Assembly (NCBI RefSeq): GCF_007833165.1
Contig: NZ_VOBQ01000017.1
Location: 1-64,000 of the forward strand
DNA length: 64,000 bases
Reading direction: 5' to 3'
Origin: Caenimonas sedimenti
GTDB taxonomy: Bacteria > Pseudomonadota > Gammaproteobacteria > Burkholderiales > Burkholderiaceae_C
Positions 56,976 through 64,000 of this stretch are shown here, piece after piece. The notes beneath the pieces were generated by a model. That model did no database searches and was not told the origin of the DNA. It saw nothing but the letters and a program-made list of their open reading frames with translations. Position 1 is the first letter of the stretch. Every line of letters starts with the position of its first letter. A program made the position numbers and the translations under genes.

Positions 56976-57248
56976 CTACTGCTGGACCTTGCGCGCGAGC
57001 CAGTCGCAACGCAGCCGGCGGGCGTGGTGGGCGCGCATTCGCCAGGTGACATAGAGGCTGGGAGCGGCCATCGCGAGCACGCAAAGCGGCATCGCCCAGA
57101 GCGCGTCGAATGCGAATGCGGGCACCCAGCCCACCCATCCCATCATCCACAAGGTGAGCATGCCGTCCCACAGGTGGTACTCCAGCGGATGGTCGCCGCG
57201 ATGATGGACGTGCCACTGCTTGATGCGTTGAAGTTCATCCAGGCTCAT
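56976..57248 (-). CDS. 2TM domain-containing protein (90 aa)
   Basis: A small inner-membrane protein with two helices (LTLWMMGWVGWVPAFAFDALWA and MPLCVLAMAAPSLYV). The N-terminus is a His-rich cytoplasmic helix. ATG 57248 is chosen by AGGGGG upstream; the longer frame from TTG 57320 would overlap the promoter. Function unknown. Confidence 0.7.
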   Translation of the reverse strand: MSLDELQRIKQWHVHHRGDHPLEYHLWDGMLTLWMMGWVGWVPAFAFDALWAMPLCVLAMAAPSLYVTWRMRAHHARRLRCDWLARKVQQ

Positions 57249-57290
57249 GGCATCCCCCTGTGCAGTCGGCGTCAGTTTCCAGTCAGACGG

Positions 57291-57320
57291 ACTGTAAGGC
57301 ACGCGTAAGAAGTCTGTCAA
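57291..57320 (-). promoter_or_regulatory. Sigma-70 promoter of the 2TM gene
   Basis: On the reverse strand TTGACA (57315-57320), an 18-bp spacer and TACAGT (57291-57296). A perfect -35 and good -10. Transcription would start near 57284. Confidence 0.65.
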
Positions 57321-57373
57321 ACGCTACCGAAAACGGAGCGCTGCGCCCAGCCTCGGAAAGGCTTAGCGGCGGA

Positions 57374-58111
57374 TCACCAAAGCTTCGCGCAATTGCCGGT
57401 GTAGACCGGGGTACCAGGCGTGGCCGGGGTGGCGCTCGCCTCCTCGGTGACCAGCAGCCTGGTCACCTTGGACAGCAGCCGTTCCGAGGTATCGGGGAGT
57501 TGCGAAACGGCCGATCCGCTGCCGGGCACACCGCCCAGCACGAACGGCGCGCCGGTGGGGGGCACGGCCCAGAGCACGAGTTGCTTGCCGGCGGCCGGCG
57601 GCGCCAGCGGCCCGATCACCTTCACCGTCATCGTCCGGCCGTGCCGCAGCGAACTCACCAGCAGCTTGCCGTCGCCCGCGGCGTCGGTGAGCAGGCCCAC
57701 GTAGCTTTGCGGCAGCTTCTCGCCGGTGCGCATGGCCAGCTGGTCGGTCGTGAGAAAGACCGCCGGGGCCGTCAGGAAGAAGGCGAACGCGGCCACGAGG
57801 CCAGCGGCAAAACCGCCGAAGCCGAAGCCCGCCCAGCGCCAGCCGCCACGCGCGGGCACCGCTGGAGATTCGGCGCGCGCCGGCGGCATGGTGCGCCGCG
57901 CGATGGCTTCCCAGACGCGCGGCGAGGGCCGCGCCGGCGGCACGGACTGCGCCAGCCGCCCGAGGCGGGATTCCCACGCCGCCACGGCCAGCGCGACGTC
58001 GCTGCGATGCGCCCGCAGCCGCTCGAAGCGGCGCCGCGCCCCGCCCGACAGCGTGCCCAATGCATACCGCGCCGCGAGCTGGTCGACGAGTGCCGGGTCG
58101 CTGTACTTCAT
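57374..58111 (-). CDS. Anti-sigma factor, RskA-like
   Basis: A 245-aa membrane-anchored regulator. The N-terminal ASD-like region (about 1-90: ARYALGTLSGGARRRFERL) lacks the zinc H-x3-C-x2-C motif. One transmembrane helix lies at about residues 100-122 (FGGFAAGLVAAFAFFLTAP), and a C-terminal RskA-type periplasmic domain follows (KQLVLWAVPPTGAPFVLG). It overlaps the sigma gene by four bases, so they are made in step. It should hold the ECF sigma inactive. Confidence 0.9.
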   Translation of the reverse strand: MKYSDPALVDQLAARYALGTLSGGARRRFERLRAHRSDVALAVAAWESRLGRLAQSVPPARPSPRVWEAIARRTMPPARAESPAVPARGGWRWAGFGFGGFAAGLVAAFAFFLTAPAVFLTTDQLAMRTGEKLPQSYVGLLTDAAGDGKLLVSSLRHGRTMTVKVIGPLAPPAAGKQLVLWAVPPTGAPFVLGGVPGSGSAVSQLPDTSERLLSKVTRLLVTEEASATPATPGTPVYTGNCAKLW

Positions 58112-58704
58112 GCCGTTCCCGCCGCCTGCAGGCAGGACTTGAGCTTGTCGAGGCCGCGCCGGATCCAGGCTTTCACCGACCCCAGCGGGGCACCCATCTG
58201 GCTCGCCACTTCGCTGTGCGACAAACCCTGGTAGTACGCCAGCGCGAGGCTCTGGCGATGGCTGCCGTCGAGCTCGCTCAGGCAATCTTCCAGCCGCAGC
58301 GCGCGGGTGGCCTGCGCGAAGAGCTCGAGCGCGCTCGGCGCGGCATCGCCGCCGAAAGCGCCTTCATCCTCGTCGGCCTCCCCAGGCTCGGGCAGTTCGC
58401 TCTCGCGCCGGCGCGTCCGGGCCCGCAAGGCATCCAGCGCCTTGTTGCGGACGATCGCGATCAGCCAGGTCATCGGCTGGATCTCCTGGCCTTCCACCTG
58501 CGTCCGGTAGAGCGAGGCGCTCTTCCAGATGCTGACGAAAGCTTCCTGCAACACGTCTTCAGCGGCCTGCTCACGCCCCAACATACGAAGCGCAAGGCCG
58601 AACAGATGCGCGTGCGTGCGCCGGTAGACCTCCTCGAAGGCCCGGTGATCGCCGCGCGCGGTCTGCGCCAGCAAGGTTTGCAGGTTCGTCGGGTCCCCAC
58701 TCAT
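58108..58704 (-). CDS. ECF-type RNA polymerase sigma factor
   Basis: A 198-aa extracytoplasmic-function sigma factor: region 2 EEVYRRTHAHLFGLALRML with QAAEDVLQEAFVSIWKSA, and region 4 CLSELDGSHRQSLALAYYQ with SHSEVASQMGAPLGSVKAW. The 40-residue linker is acidic and low in complexity. ATG 58704 sits 7 nt after TATACT (58712-58717), so it may be leaderless. Divergent from the DUF4331 gene, the likely regulon member. Confidence 0.95.
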   Translation of the reverse strand: MSGDPTNLQTLLAQTARGDHRAFEEVYRRTHAHLFGLALRMLGREQAAEDVLQEAFVSIWKSASLYRTQVEGQEIQPMTWLIAIVRNKALDALRARTRRRESELPEPGEADEDEGAFGGDAAPSALELFAQATRALRLEDCLSELDGSHRQSLALAYYQGLSHSEVASQMGAPLGSVKAWIRRGLDKLKSCLQAAGTA

Positions 58705-58711
58705 GCGGCGC

Positions 58712-58717
58712 AGTATA
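58712..58717 (-). promoter_or_regulatory. ECF sigma gene -10 (TATACT) 7 nt before ATG
   Basis: TATACT on the reverse strand followed by 7 nt and ATG 58704. A poor TCGACA lies 19 nt upstream. No Shine-Dalgarno. Confidence 0.45.
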
Positions 58718-58837
58718 GAACCGCGACGCGCGGCACTGTCGAGCTGGACAGGCCGTGCAAAGATATGTGAATCCAGCGCGCGCTTCGCTCCGTATTGCGT
58801 TCGGGCCGGTCATCGGTTCGAACAAAAGGAGAGCTTC

Positions 58838-60448
58838 ATGCGCGTCAGCCCCTTGGCTGCGGGAATGCTGGCGGTCGCCACCGCCTGCGCCGCCAGTTTC
58901 AGCTTCGCTTCCAGCCATCGCGAAGCACCGTTCATCACGACCAGCCCGAAGGCGGACGGGACGGACTTCTACATGTTCCGCAGCTACGAAGCGGGACGCA
59001 GCGACTACGTCACCCTGATCGCGAACTACCTGCCGTTGCAGGACGGGTACGGCGGGCCGAACTACTTCAAGCTGGACCCGAACGCGCTGTACGAGATCCA
59101 TCTCGACAACAACGGCGACGCGAAGGAAGACCTCACCTTCCAGTTCCGCTTCAACAACACGCTGGCCAATGCCGGCAAGGGCGTCGAGCTGCCGATCGGC
59201 AGCAAGTCCGTGGCGATTCCCCTCACGCAGGCTGGTGCAGTGTCGCGCGTGTCAGACCCCAACCTCAACGTCGCCGAAACCTACTCGGTCAGCATCGTCC
59301 GCGGCGACCGCCGCAAGGGCACCGTGCAAGCCGTCACCAAGGACGGCGGCGCCGCCACCTTCGAGAAGCCGGTCGACTACATCGGCGTCAAGACGCTGGG
59401 CGACGATGCCGCCTACGCCTCGTACGCGGGCAAGCACATCCACTCCGTCAAGATCCCCGGGTGCCCCAGCGGCAAGGACAGCGGGCGCGTGTTCGTCGGG
59501 CAGCGGCAGGAAGGCTTCGCCGTCAATCTCGGCCCGATCTTCGACCTGGTGAATGCGACCGCCGCGCAGGTCACCAATCCGCAGCTGATCAACGCGTTCG
59601 CGGCCAACTCCATCCAGGGCAAGAACGTCACGTCGCTGGCGATCGAAGTTCACAAGGACTGCCTGACCGCGGGCAGCGAAACGGTCATCGGCGGCTGGAC
59701 CACCGCCAGCCTGCGCCAGGCCCGCTTGTTGTCCGGCGCCCCCGCCTCGGGCCACCAGACATCCGACAAGAACGGCGGCGCCTGGACGCAGGTCTCGCGC
59801 CTCGGCCATCCGCTGGTCAACGAGGTCGTGATCGGCCTGCGCGACAAGGACAAGTTCAACGCCAGCAAGCCCTCGGGCGACGGCCAGTTCCTCGACTACG
59901 TCACCAACCCGACGCTGCCCGCGCTCCTGGGACTGGTGCTCGCGAACAACGCCGCCGGCCTCGCGCCGACCAACCTGCCGCGGACCGACCTGGCCACGGT
60001 GTTCCTGACCGGCATCACCGGCGTCAACAAGCCCGCGACCGTGACGGCTTCGGAAATGCTGCGCCTGAACACCGCCATCGCGCCGGTGGCCTTCGCCGAC
60101 CAGAACCGACTGGGCGTGGCTGGTGAAGTGCTGCGCGTCGGCGGGCTCGCGAACCTGTCGCAAGCGAAGGACCTGGCCGGCTTCCCGAACGGCCGCCGTC
60201 CCAAGGACGACGTGGTCGACATCGCACTGGTGGCGATGCTGGGTGGCCTCTGCGTGATCAACGGCGACAACGACGGCCTGAAGCTGAACTCCATCCCCGG
60301 CGTGGCCGGCGTCACTTCCGCCTGCAAGCCGTCCAGCGTGCCGCTGGGCGCCACGTCGGCCGCGGTGCACGATGGTGTCGACCAGGCCGTGGTGCCCTTC
60401 CTGCCGGGCTTCCCGTACCTCAACACGCCGAATCCGGGTTCGCGTTGA
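58838..60448 (+). CDS. DUF4331 exported protein
   Basis: A 536-aa periplasmic or secreted protein. The Sec signal is MRVSPLAAGMLAVATACAASF (cut near FASSHREAP). The DUF4331 start SSHREAPFITTSPKADGTDFYMFRS and the YDGDGKAKED-like metal loop region LDNNGDAKEDLTFQF are typical. AAAGGAGAGC precedes ATG 58838. It is divergent from an ECF sigma/anti-sigma pair and is followed by a small lipoprotein. The function is unknown. Confidence 0.9.
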   Translation: MRVSPLAAGMLAVATACAASFSFASSHREAPFITTSPKADGTDFYMFRSYEAGRSDYVTLIANYLPLQDGYGGPNYFKLDPNALYEIHLDNNGDAKEDLTFQFRFNNTLANAGKGVELPIGSKSVAIPLTQAGAVSRVSDPNLNVAETYSVSIVRGDRRKGTVQAVTKDGGAATFEKPVDYIGVKTLGDDAAYASYAGKHIHSVKIPGCPSGKDSGRVFVGQRQEGFAVNLGPIFDLVNATAAQVTNPQLINAFAANSIQGKNVTSLAIEVHKDCLTAGSETVIGGWTTASLRQARLLSGAPASGHQTSDKNGGAWTQVSRLGHPLVNEVVIGLRDKDKFNASKPSGDGQFLDYVTNPTLPALLGLVLANNAAGLAPTNLPRTDLATVFLTGITGVNKPATVTASEMLRLNTAIAPVAFADQNRLGVAGEVLRVGGLANLSQAKDLAGFPNGRRPKDDVVDIALVAMLGGLCVINGDNDGLKLNSIPGVAGVTSACKPSSVPLGATSAAVHDGVDQAVVPFLPGFPYLNTPNPGSR

Positions 60449-60468
60449 ACCATCCCAAGGAGCATGCG

Positions 60469-60738
60469 ATGAACCGATTTGCCAGAAGCCGCCTGTTGCC
60501 CGCGATGGTGATCGCCGGTCCCCTGCTGGTGGCATGCGGCGGCGGCGGGGGCGACAGCGGCCCCGCTCTCGTGGCCGGCACCGACGTTCCGGTGACGGCG
60601 ACCAACACGTCGACGGAGGCGATCAGCTTCGTGCAGCAACAGCGCACGTTGACCGGCGCCGACAGCGCCGAGCCGATCACGCTGGGTGAAGCGAAGCTCG
60701 CGACCAGCGAGACCGACGAGCCGGACCCCAGTATCTAA
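60469..60738 (+). CDS. Small hypothetical lipoprotein (89 aa)
   Basis: An 89-aa protein with a lipoprotein signal MNRFARSRLLPAMVIAGPLLVACG (lipobox LVAC), then a Gly-rich and acidic mature part. AAGGAGC precedes ATG 60469. It is 20 nt after the DUF4331 gene, so it is likely a partner. Its TAA overlaps the dinB stop. Confidence 0.75.
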   Translation: MNRFARSRLLPAMVIAGPLLVACGGGGGDSGPALVAGTDVPVTATNTSTEAISFVQQQRTLTGADSAEPITLGEAKLATSETDEPDPSI

Positions 60739-61964
60739 CGAGGGTCTGCGAACAGGTCGAACGTCTGTTCGGCCGCTTTGTGTGGCGCCGCCTGTCCCTC
60801 CGGGGCCGGCGGCGCGATGCTGTCCGCCTTGGCGAGCTTCCCCACGCGCACGCCGAGCAGGCGCAGCCGCCGGCCCAGGTCCACCCGCTTCAGGCACTGG
60901 CCCGCGATGCGGCGGATGGTGGCGGCATCCGCGGTGAAGTCCTCGATGGTCTGGTCGCGCGTGGCGATGCGGAAGTCGTCGTAGCGCAGCTTGATGCCGA
61001 TGGTCTTGCCGACGTAGCCCTTGCGCCGCAGGTCTTCAGCGACCCGAACGCACAGGTCGGTGAAGATCGCGCCGAGCTCCGCGCGGTCGCGCACCGCGTG
61101 CAGGTCACGGTCGAAGGTGGTCTCGCGGCTCATCGAGACCGGTTCTGATTCCGTGACCACGGGTCGGTCGTCGCGGCCCCAGGCGGCGTCGTGCATCCAG
61201 GCCCCGTAGGCCTGGCCGAAGTTGTCGATCAGCCACGCGCGCTCTTGCGCCGCGATGTCCCCGATGGTGTGCAGGTGCAGCTTGGCGAGTTTCACTTCCG
61301 CCTTCGGGCCGATGCCGTTGATCTTGCGCACCGGCAGCGGCCAGATCTTCGTCTGCACATCCTCCTGGTAGACGATCGAGATGCCGTTCGGCTTGTTGAA
61401 CTCGCTCGCCATCTTGGCGATCAGCTTGTTGGGCGCCACGCCGATGGAGCAGGTGAGGGCGGTCGCGTCGAAGATGGCTTTCTGGATGAGGCGCGCCAGC
61501 ACCCGCCCGCCATCGCGTTGGCCGCCCGGCACGTCGGTGAAGTCGATGTAGACCTCGTCCACGCCGCGGTCTTCGACCAACGGGGCGATCTCGCGGATGA
61601 TCGCCTTGAAGCCGCGCGAATAGCGCCGCACCTCCTCGAAATCCACCGGCAGCACGATGGCCTGCGGACACAGCTTCGCCGCCTTCATCATCCCCATCGC
61701 CGAGCCCACCCCGAACTGGCGCGCCGGATAGGTCGCGGTGGTGATGACGCCGCGCCCGGCATAGTCCTTCAGCAGCGGGAAGTCCTCGACGCGGATGGCA
61801 CTGCGGGGTCGCCCCGCGTACTTTTCCGCCAGCAGCTCGTCGACCTTGCGGTGCCCGCCGCCGATGACCACCGGCAGGCCTTTCAGCTGCGGATAGCGCA
61901 GCAGCTCCACCGACGCGAAGAACGCGTCCATGTCGAGGTGGGCGATGCGGCGCAGGGTGGGCAC
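60735..61964 (-). CDS. dinB: DNA polymerase IV (Y family)
   Basis: An error-prone translesion polymerase. The 409-aa protein has the catalytic HLDMDAFFASVELL, EVYIDFTDV in place of the usual Y-family EAYLD, TCSIGVAPNKLIAKMASEFNK and the little-finger domain. It ends QTFDLF, the beta-clamp-binding motif. GTG 61964 is chosen since homologues begin just before RRIAHLDMDAFF. No clear LexA box is visible. It overlaps the convergent lipoprotein stop. Confidence 0.95.
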   Translation of the reverse strand: MPTLRRIAHLDMDAFFASVELLRYPQLKGLPVVIGGGHRKVDELLAEKYAGRPRSAIRVEDFPLLKDYAGRGVITTATYPARQFGVGSAMGMMKAAKLCPQAIVLPVDFEEVRRYSRGFKAIIREIAPLVEDRGVDEVYIDFTDVPGGQRDGGRVLARLIQKAIFDATALTCSIGVAPNKLIAKMASEFNKPNGISIVYQEDVQTKIWPLPVRKINGIGPKAEVKLAKLHLHTIGDIAAQERAWLIDNFGQAYGAWMHDAAWGRDDRPVVTESEPVSMSRETTFDRDLHAVRDRAELGAIFTDLCVRVAEDLRRKGYVGKTIGIKLRYDDFRIATRDQTIEDFTADAATIRRIAGQCLKRVDLGRRLRLLGVRVGKLAKADSIAPPAPEGQAAPHKAAEQTFDLFADPR

Positions 61965-62078
61965 AGTTCTCGAATTCTGCCGCCTCGCGCACGAACTCGC
62001 CGCAAGCGTGCAAAGGTTCACTGGGACTCTGCTGACACGTCCCTAGAATCCCGCCCCTTGAGGATGGAGCGAGGAACG

Positions 62079-62972
62079 ATGAAACCCTGGATCAAGTGGA
62101 CCGCGGGCGGCGTGGGCGTGCTCGTGCTGCTGGTGGCGGGCGCGGCGGTGCTGGGCGCGCAGATGGCGGAGCGCAGGATGAACCGCGTGGTGCAGGTGGC
62201 CGTGAAGCCGGTCGCTGACGCCAGCGGCGAGCTGGCGCTGGAGCGCGGCAAGTACCTGTTCCTGTCGCGCGGCTGCACCGACTGCCATGGGGCCAGCGGC
62301 GGCGGGCGCGATTTCGTCAACGACGGCGCCATGCGGCTGCGCGGACCCGACATCTCCCAAGGCGGCGTGGTGGCGGGCTACCAGCCGGAAGACTGGGTGC
62401 GCATCATCCGGCACGGCGTGAAACCCGATGGCCGGCCCGCGATGGTGATGCCCAGCGAGGACTACAACCGTTTCACCGACGAGGACCTGGCGGCGCTCGT
62501 GGCCTACGTGCGCAGCTTGCCGCCGGCGAAGGGCGGCCCGGGCGCGGTCGATCTGCCGCTGCCGGTGCGCGTGCTCTATGGCTTCGGTGCCATCCCCGAG
62601 GCGGCCGCCAAGATCGACCACACGCTCCCGCCGGCGCAGCCCGTGCCGGCCGCCGTGGACGCGCGGCACGGCGCCTATGTCGCCAATGCCTGCATCGGCT
62701 GCCACGGTGAGAAACTGGCGGGCGGCAAGATCCCCGGCGGACCGCCGGACTGGCCGGCTGCCGCGAATCTCACGCCGGGAGAGGGCACGGCGATGTCCCG
62801 CTACACGGATGCCGCCGCCTTCACCGCCATGCTGCGCACCGGCAAGCGGCCGGACGGCACGGCGATCGCGGTGATGCCATTCGAATCGCTGGCGAAGATG
62901 AACGACGTGGACGCCCAGGCGCTCTTCACGTACCTGAAGACGGTGCCGCCCCGCAAGCTGGGAGAGCGCTGA
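62079..62972 (+). CDS. Di-haem c-type cytochrome
   Basis: A 297-aa membrane-anchored cytochrome. An N-terminal helix (WTAGGVGVLVLLVAGAAVLG) anchors it. Two haem sites are visible: RGCTDCHGAS and NACIGCHGEK. Axial Met candidates lie in PAMVMPS and IAVMPFE. GAGG precedes ATG 62079. Such proteins are electron acceptors for dehydrogenases; the adjacent gene encodes an FMN dehydrogenase, but convergently. Confidence 0.9.
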   Translation: MKPWIKWTAGGVGVLVLLVAGAAVLGAQMAERRMNRVVQVAVKPVADASGELALERGKYLFLSRGCTDCHGASGGGRDFVNDGAMRLRGPDISQGGVVAGYQPEDWVRIIRHGVKPDGRPAMVMPSEDYNRFTDEDLAALVAYVRSLPPAKGGPGAVDLPLPVRVLYGFGAIPEAAAKIDHTLPPAQPVPAAVDARHGAYVANACIGCHGEKLAGGKIPGGPPDWPAAANLTPGEGTAMSRYTDAAAFTAMLRTGKRPDGTAIAVMPFESLAKMNDVDAQALFTYLKTVPPRKLGER

Positions 62973-62978
62973 GGGCCT

Positions 62979-64000
62979 TTACTGCCGCGCGCCCAGATGC
63001 TCCCAGCTGCCTGGGAGCAGGATGCCCTTGTCGACCTTGGCGATGTCGGTGCGGCCGCAGAAGGCCATCGACAGGTCGAGCTCCTTGTGGATGATCGCGA
63101 GCGCGGCGTCCACCCCGGCCTCGCCCATCGCGCCCAGCCCGTACAGCATGGCGCGTCCGATGTAGGTGCCCTTGGCGCCCAGCGCCACGGCTTTCAGAAC
63201 GTGCTGGCCCGAACGGATGCCGCCATCCATGTGCACCTCGATGCGGCTGCCGACAGCGTCGACGATGGCCGGCAGCGCGGAAATGGAGGAGGGCGCGCCA
63301 TCGAGCTGGCGGCCGCCGTGGTTGGAGACGATGACGGCATCGGCGCCGGAGTTCACGGCCAGCTCGGCGTCCTCCAGGTCCTGGATGCCTTTCAGGATCA
63401 GCTTGCCGCCCCAGCGCTTCTTGATCCATTCGACGTCAGCCCACGACAGCGCCGGGTCGAACTGCTTGGCCGTCCATTCGGACAGCGAGCCCATGTTCTC
63501 GATGCCCTCGACGTGGCCGAAGATGTTGCCGAAGTTGTGGCGCCGGGTGCCCAGCATGCCCAGGCACCAGCGCGGCTTGGTCATCATGTTGAGGATGTTG
63601 GGGATGGTCAGCTTGGGCGGTGCCGACAGGCCGTTCTTCAGGTCCTTGTGGCGCTGGCCGAGGATCTGCAGGTCGAGCGTGACCACGAGCGCCGAGCAGT
63701 TGGCGGCTTTGGCCCGGTCGATCAGCCGTTCGATGAAGCCGCGGTCGCGCATCACGTACAGTTGGAACCAGAACGGGTGCCGATCGGTCGCGGCGGCGAT
63801 GTCCTCGATGGAGCAGATGCTCATGGTGGACAGCGTGAAGGGGATGCCGAACTTCTTGGCGGCCCTGGCGGCGAGGATCTCGCCGTCGGCATGCTGCATG
63901 CCGGTCAGGCCGGTGGGCGCGATGGCCACCGGCATCGCCACGTCCTGGCCCAGCATCTTCGTGCGCGTGCTGCGGCCTTCCATGTTCACCGCCACGCGCT
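62979..64000 (-). CDS. lldD: FMN-dependent alpha-hydroxy-acid dehydrogenase (partial)
   Basis: Oxidises L-lactate or a related 2-hydroxy acid. The 5' end lies beyond the right edge of the window; at least 338 residues are seen. The FMN barrel has IAPTGLTGMQHADGE, TLSTMSICSIED, FWFQLYVMRDR, VVTLDLQILGQRHKD, the catalytic His in SNHGGRQLDGAPS and the final IGRAMLYGLGAMGE. The gene name is by family only; glycolate or mandelate oxidase is possible. Confidence 0.9.
   Translation of the reverse strand, partial: RVAVNMEGRSTRTKMLGQDVAMPVAIAPTGLTGMQHADGEILAARAAKKFGIPFTLSTMSICSIEDIAAATDRHPFWFQLYVMRDRGFIERLIDRAKAANCSALVVTLDLQILGQRHKDLKNGLSAPPKLTIPNILNMMTKPRWCLGMLGTRRHNFGNIFGHVEGIENMGSLSEWTAKQFDPALSWADVEWIKKRWGGKLILKGIQDLEDAELAVNSGADAVIVSNHGGRQLDGAPSSISALPAIVDAVGSRIEVHMDGGIRSGQHVLKAVALGAKGTYIGRAMLYGLGAMGEAGVDAALAIIHKELDLSMAFCGRTDIAKVDKGILLPGSWEHLGARQ

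Noticed and set aside
61965-62021. Longer N-terminus and LexA box for dinB
   Set aside because: Homologues start at the GTG 61964, and no complete CTGT-N8-ACAG is present.

Overview
ORGANISM. GC-rich (roughly two-thirds G+C), densely packed bacterial chromosome. Gene order (hemA-prfA-prmC-grxD; pilBCD-coaE-zapD-yacG; ispB divergent from rplU-rpmA-obgE-proB; accB-accC-prmA), CNP1-family and DUF3426 proteins and the lineage-type intergenic repeats point to Betaproteobacteria, Burkholderiales, most likely Comamonadaceae (Ramlibacter/Variovorax-like). The genus is inference. It is mostly core chromosome: no phage, IS element, CRISPR or rRNA is visible, and no stretch over 300 bases lacks a gene. 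LAYOUT. 1-4.4 kb: a nested palindrome at the left edge, a hypothetical gene, a DAHP synthase gene behind a Phe/Tyr/Trp leader-peptide attenuator, and two tandem paralogous hypothetical genes. 4.4-8.6 kb: mpl (reverse), an acyl-CoA synthetase (reverse), a hypothetical gene and a TlpA-like thioredoxin with an apparently frameshifted N-terminus. 8.7-13.4 kb: accB-accC-prmA-DUF3426 protein-PfkB kinase. 13.4-17.5 kb: SDR (reverse), MBL-fold lipoprotein, CorA-like membrane protein. 17.5-22.3 kb (reverse): livG-livF-livK-livH-livM branched-chain amino acid ABC operon. 22.5-26.7 kb (reverse): ppk2-icmF behind a promoter whose spacer is a perfect 16-bp palindrome. 26.7-30.5 kb (reverse): dctP-dctQ-dctM TRAP transporter. 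30.7-33.7 kb: rhodanese-argJ-DUF815 ATPase-Nudix. 33.7-39.4 kb (reverse): pilB-pilC-pilD-coaE-zapD-yacG. 39.6-40.7 kb (reverse): tRNA-Pro(CGG), ispB. 40.9-43.8 kb: rplU-rpmA-obgE-proB. 43.8-44.9 kb (reverse): rppH, CNP1 protein. 45-47.4 kb: proS, lytic transglycosylase. 47.4-52.2 kb (reverse): an AAA+ ATPase behind a sigma-54 promoter, then hemA-prfA-prmC-grxD. 52.3-56 kb: small membrane protein, yaaA, prolyl-4-hydroxylase-like oxygenase, alpha/beta hydrolase and queF, with four-base start/stop overlaps. 56-58.7 kb (reverse): dienoyl-CoA isomerase-like protein, 2TM protein, ECF sigma/anti-sigma pair. 58.8-64 kb: DUF4331 protein, small lipoprotein, dinB (reverse), di-haem cytochrome c, and an FMN alpha-hydroxy-acid dehydrogenase (reverse) cut by the right edge. 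HOW IT WORKS TOGETHER. Recurrent themes are amino-acid supply (aroG, argJ, proB, proS, liv transporter), branched-chain or acyl-CoA metabolism (liv, icmF, acyl-CoA synthetase, dienoyl isomerase, accBC), translation (prmA, prmC, prfA, L21, L27, ObgE) and envelope biogenesis (mpl, pil, zapD). The most unusual content is regulatory: the aromatic attenuator, the sigma-54 promoter with an upstream dyad, the operator-in-spacer promoter of ppk2-icmF, a set of probable leaderless starts (a -10-like hexamer 6-11 nt before the start codon), and a three-hairpin dispersed element that begins exactly at stop codons.
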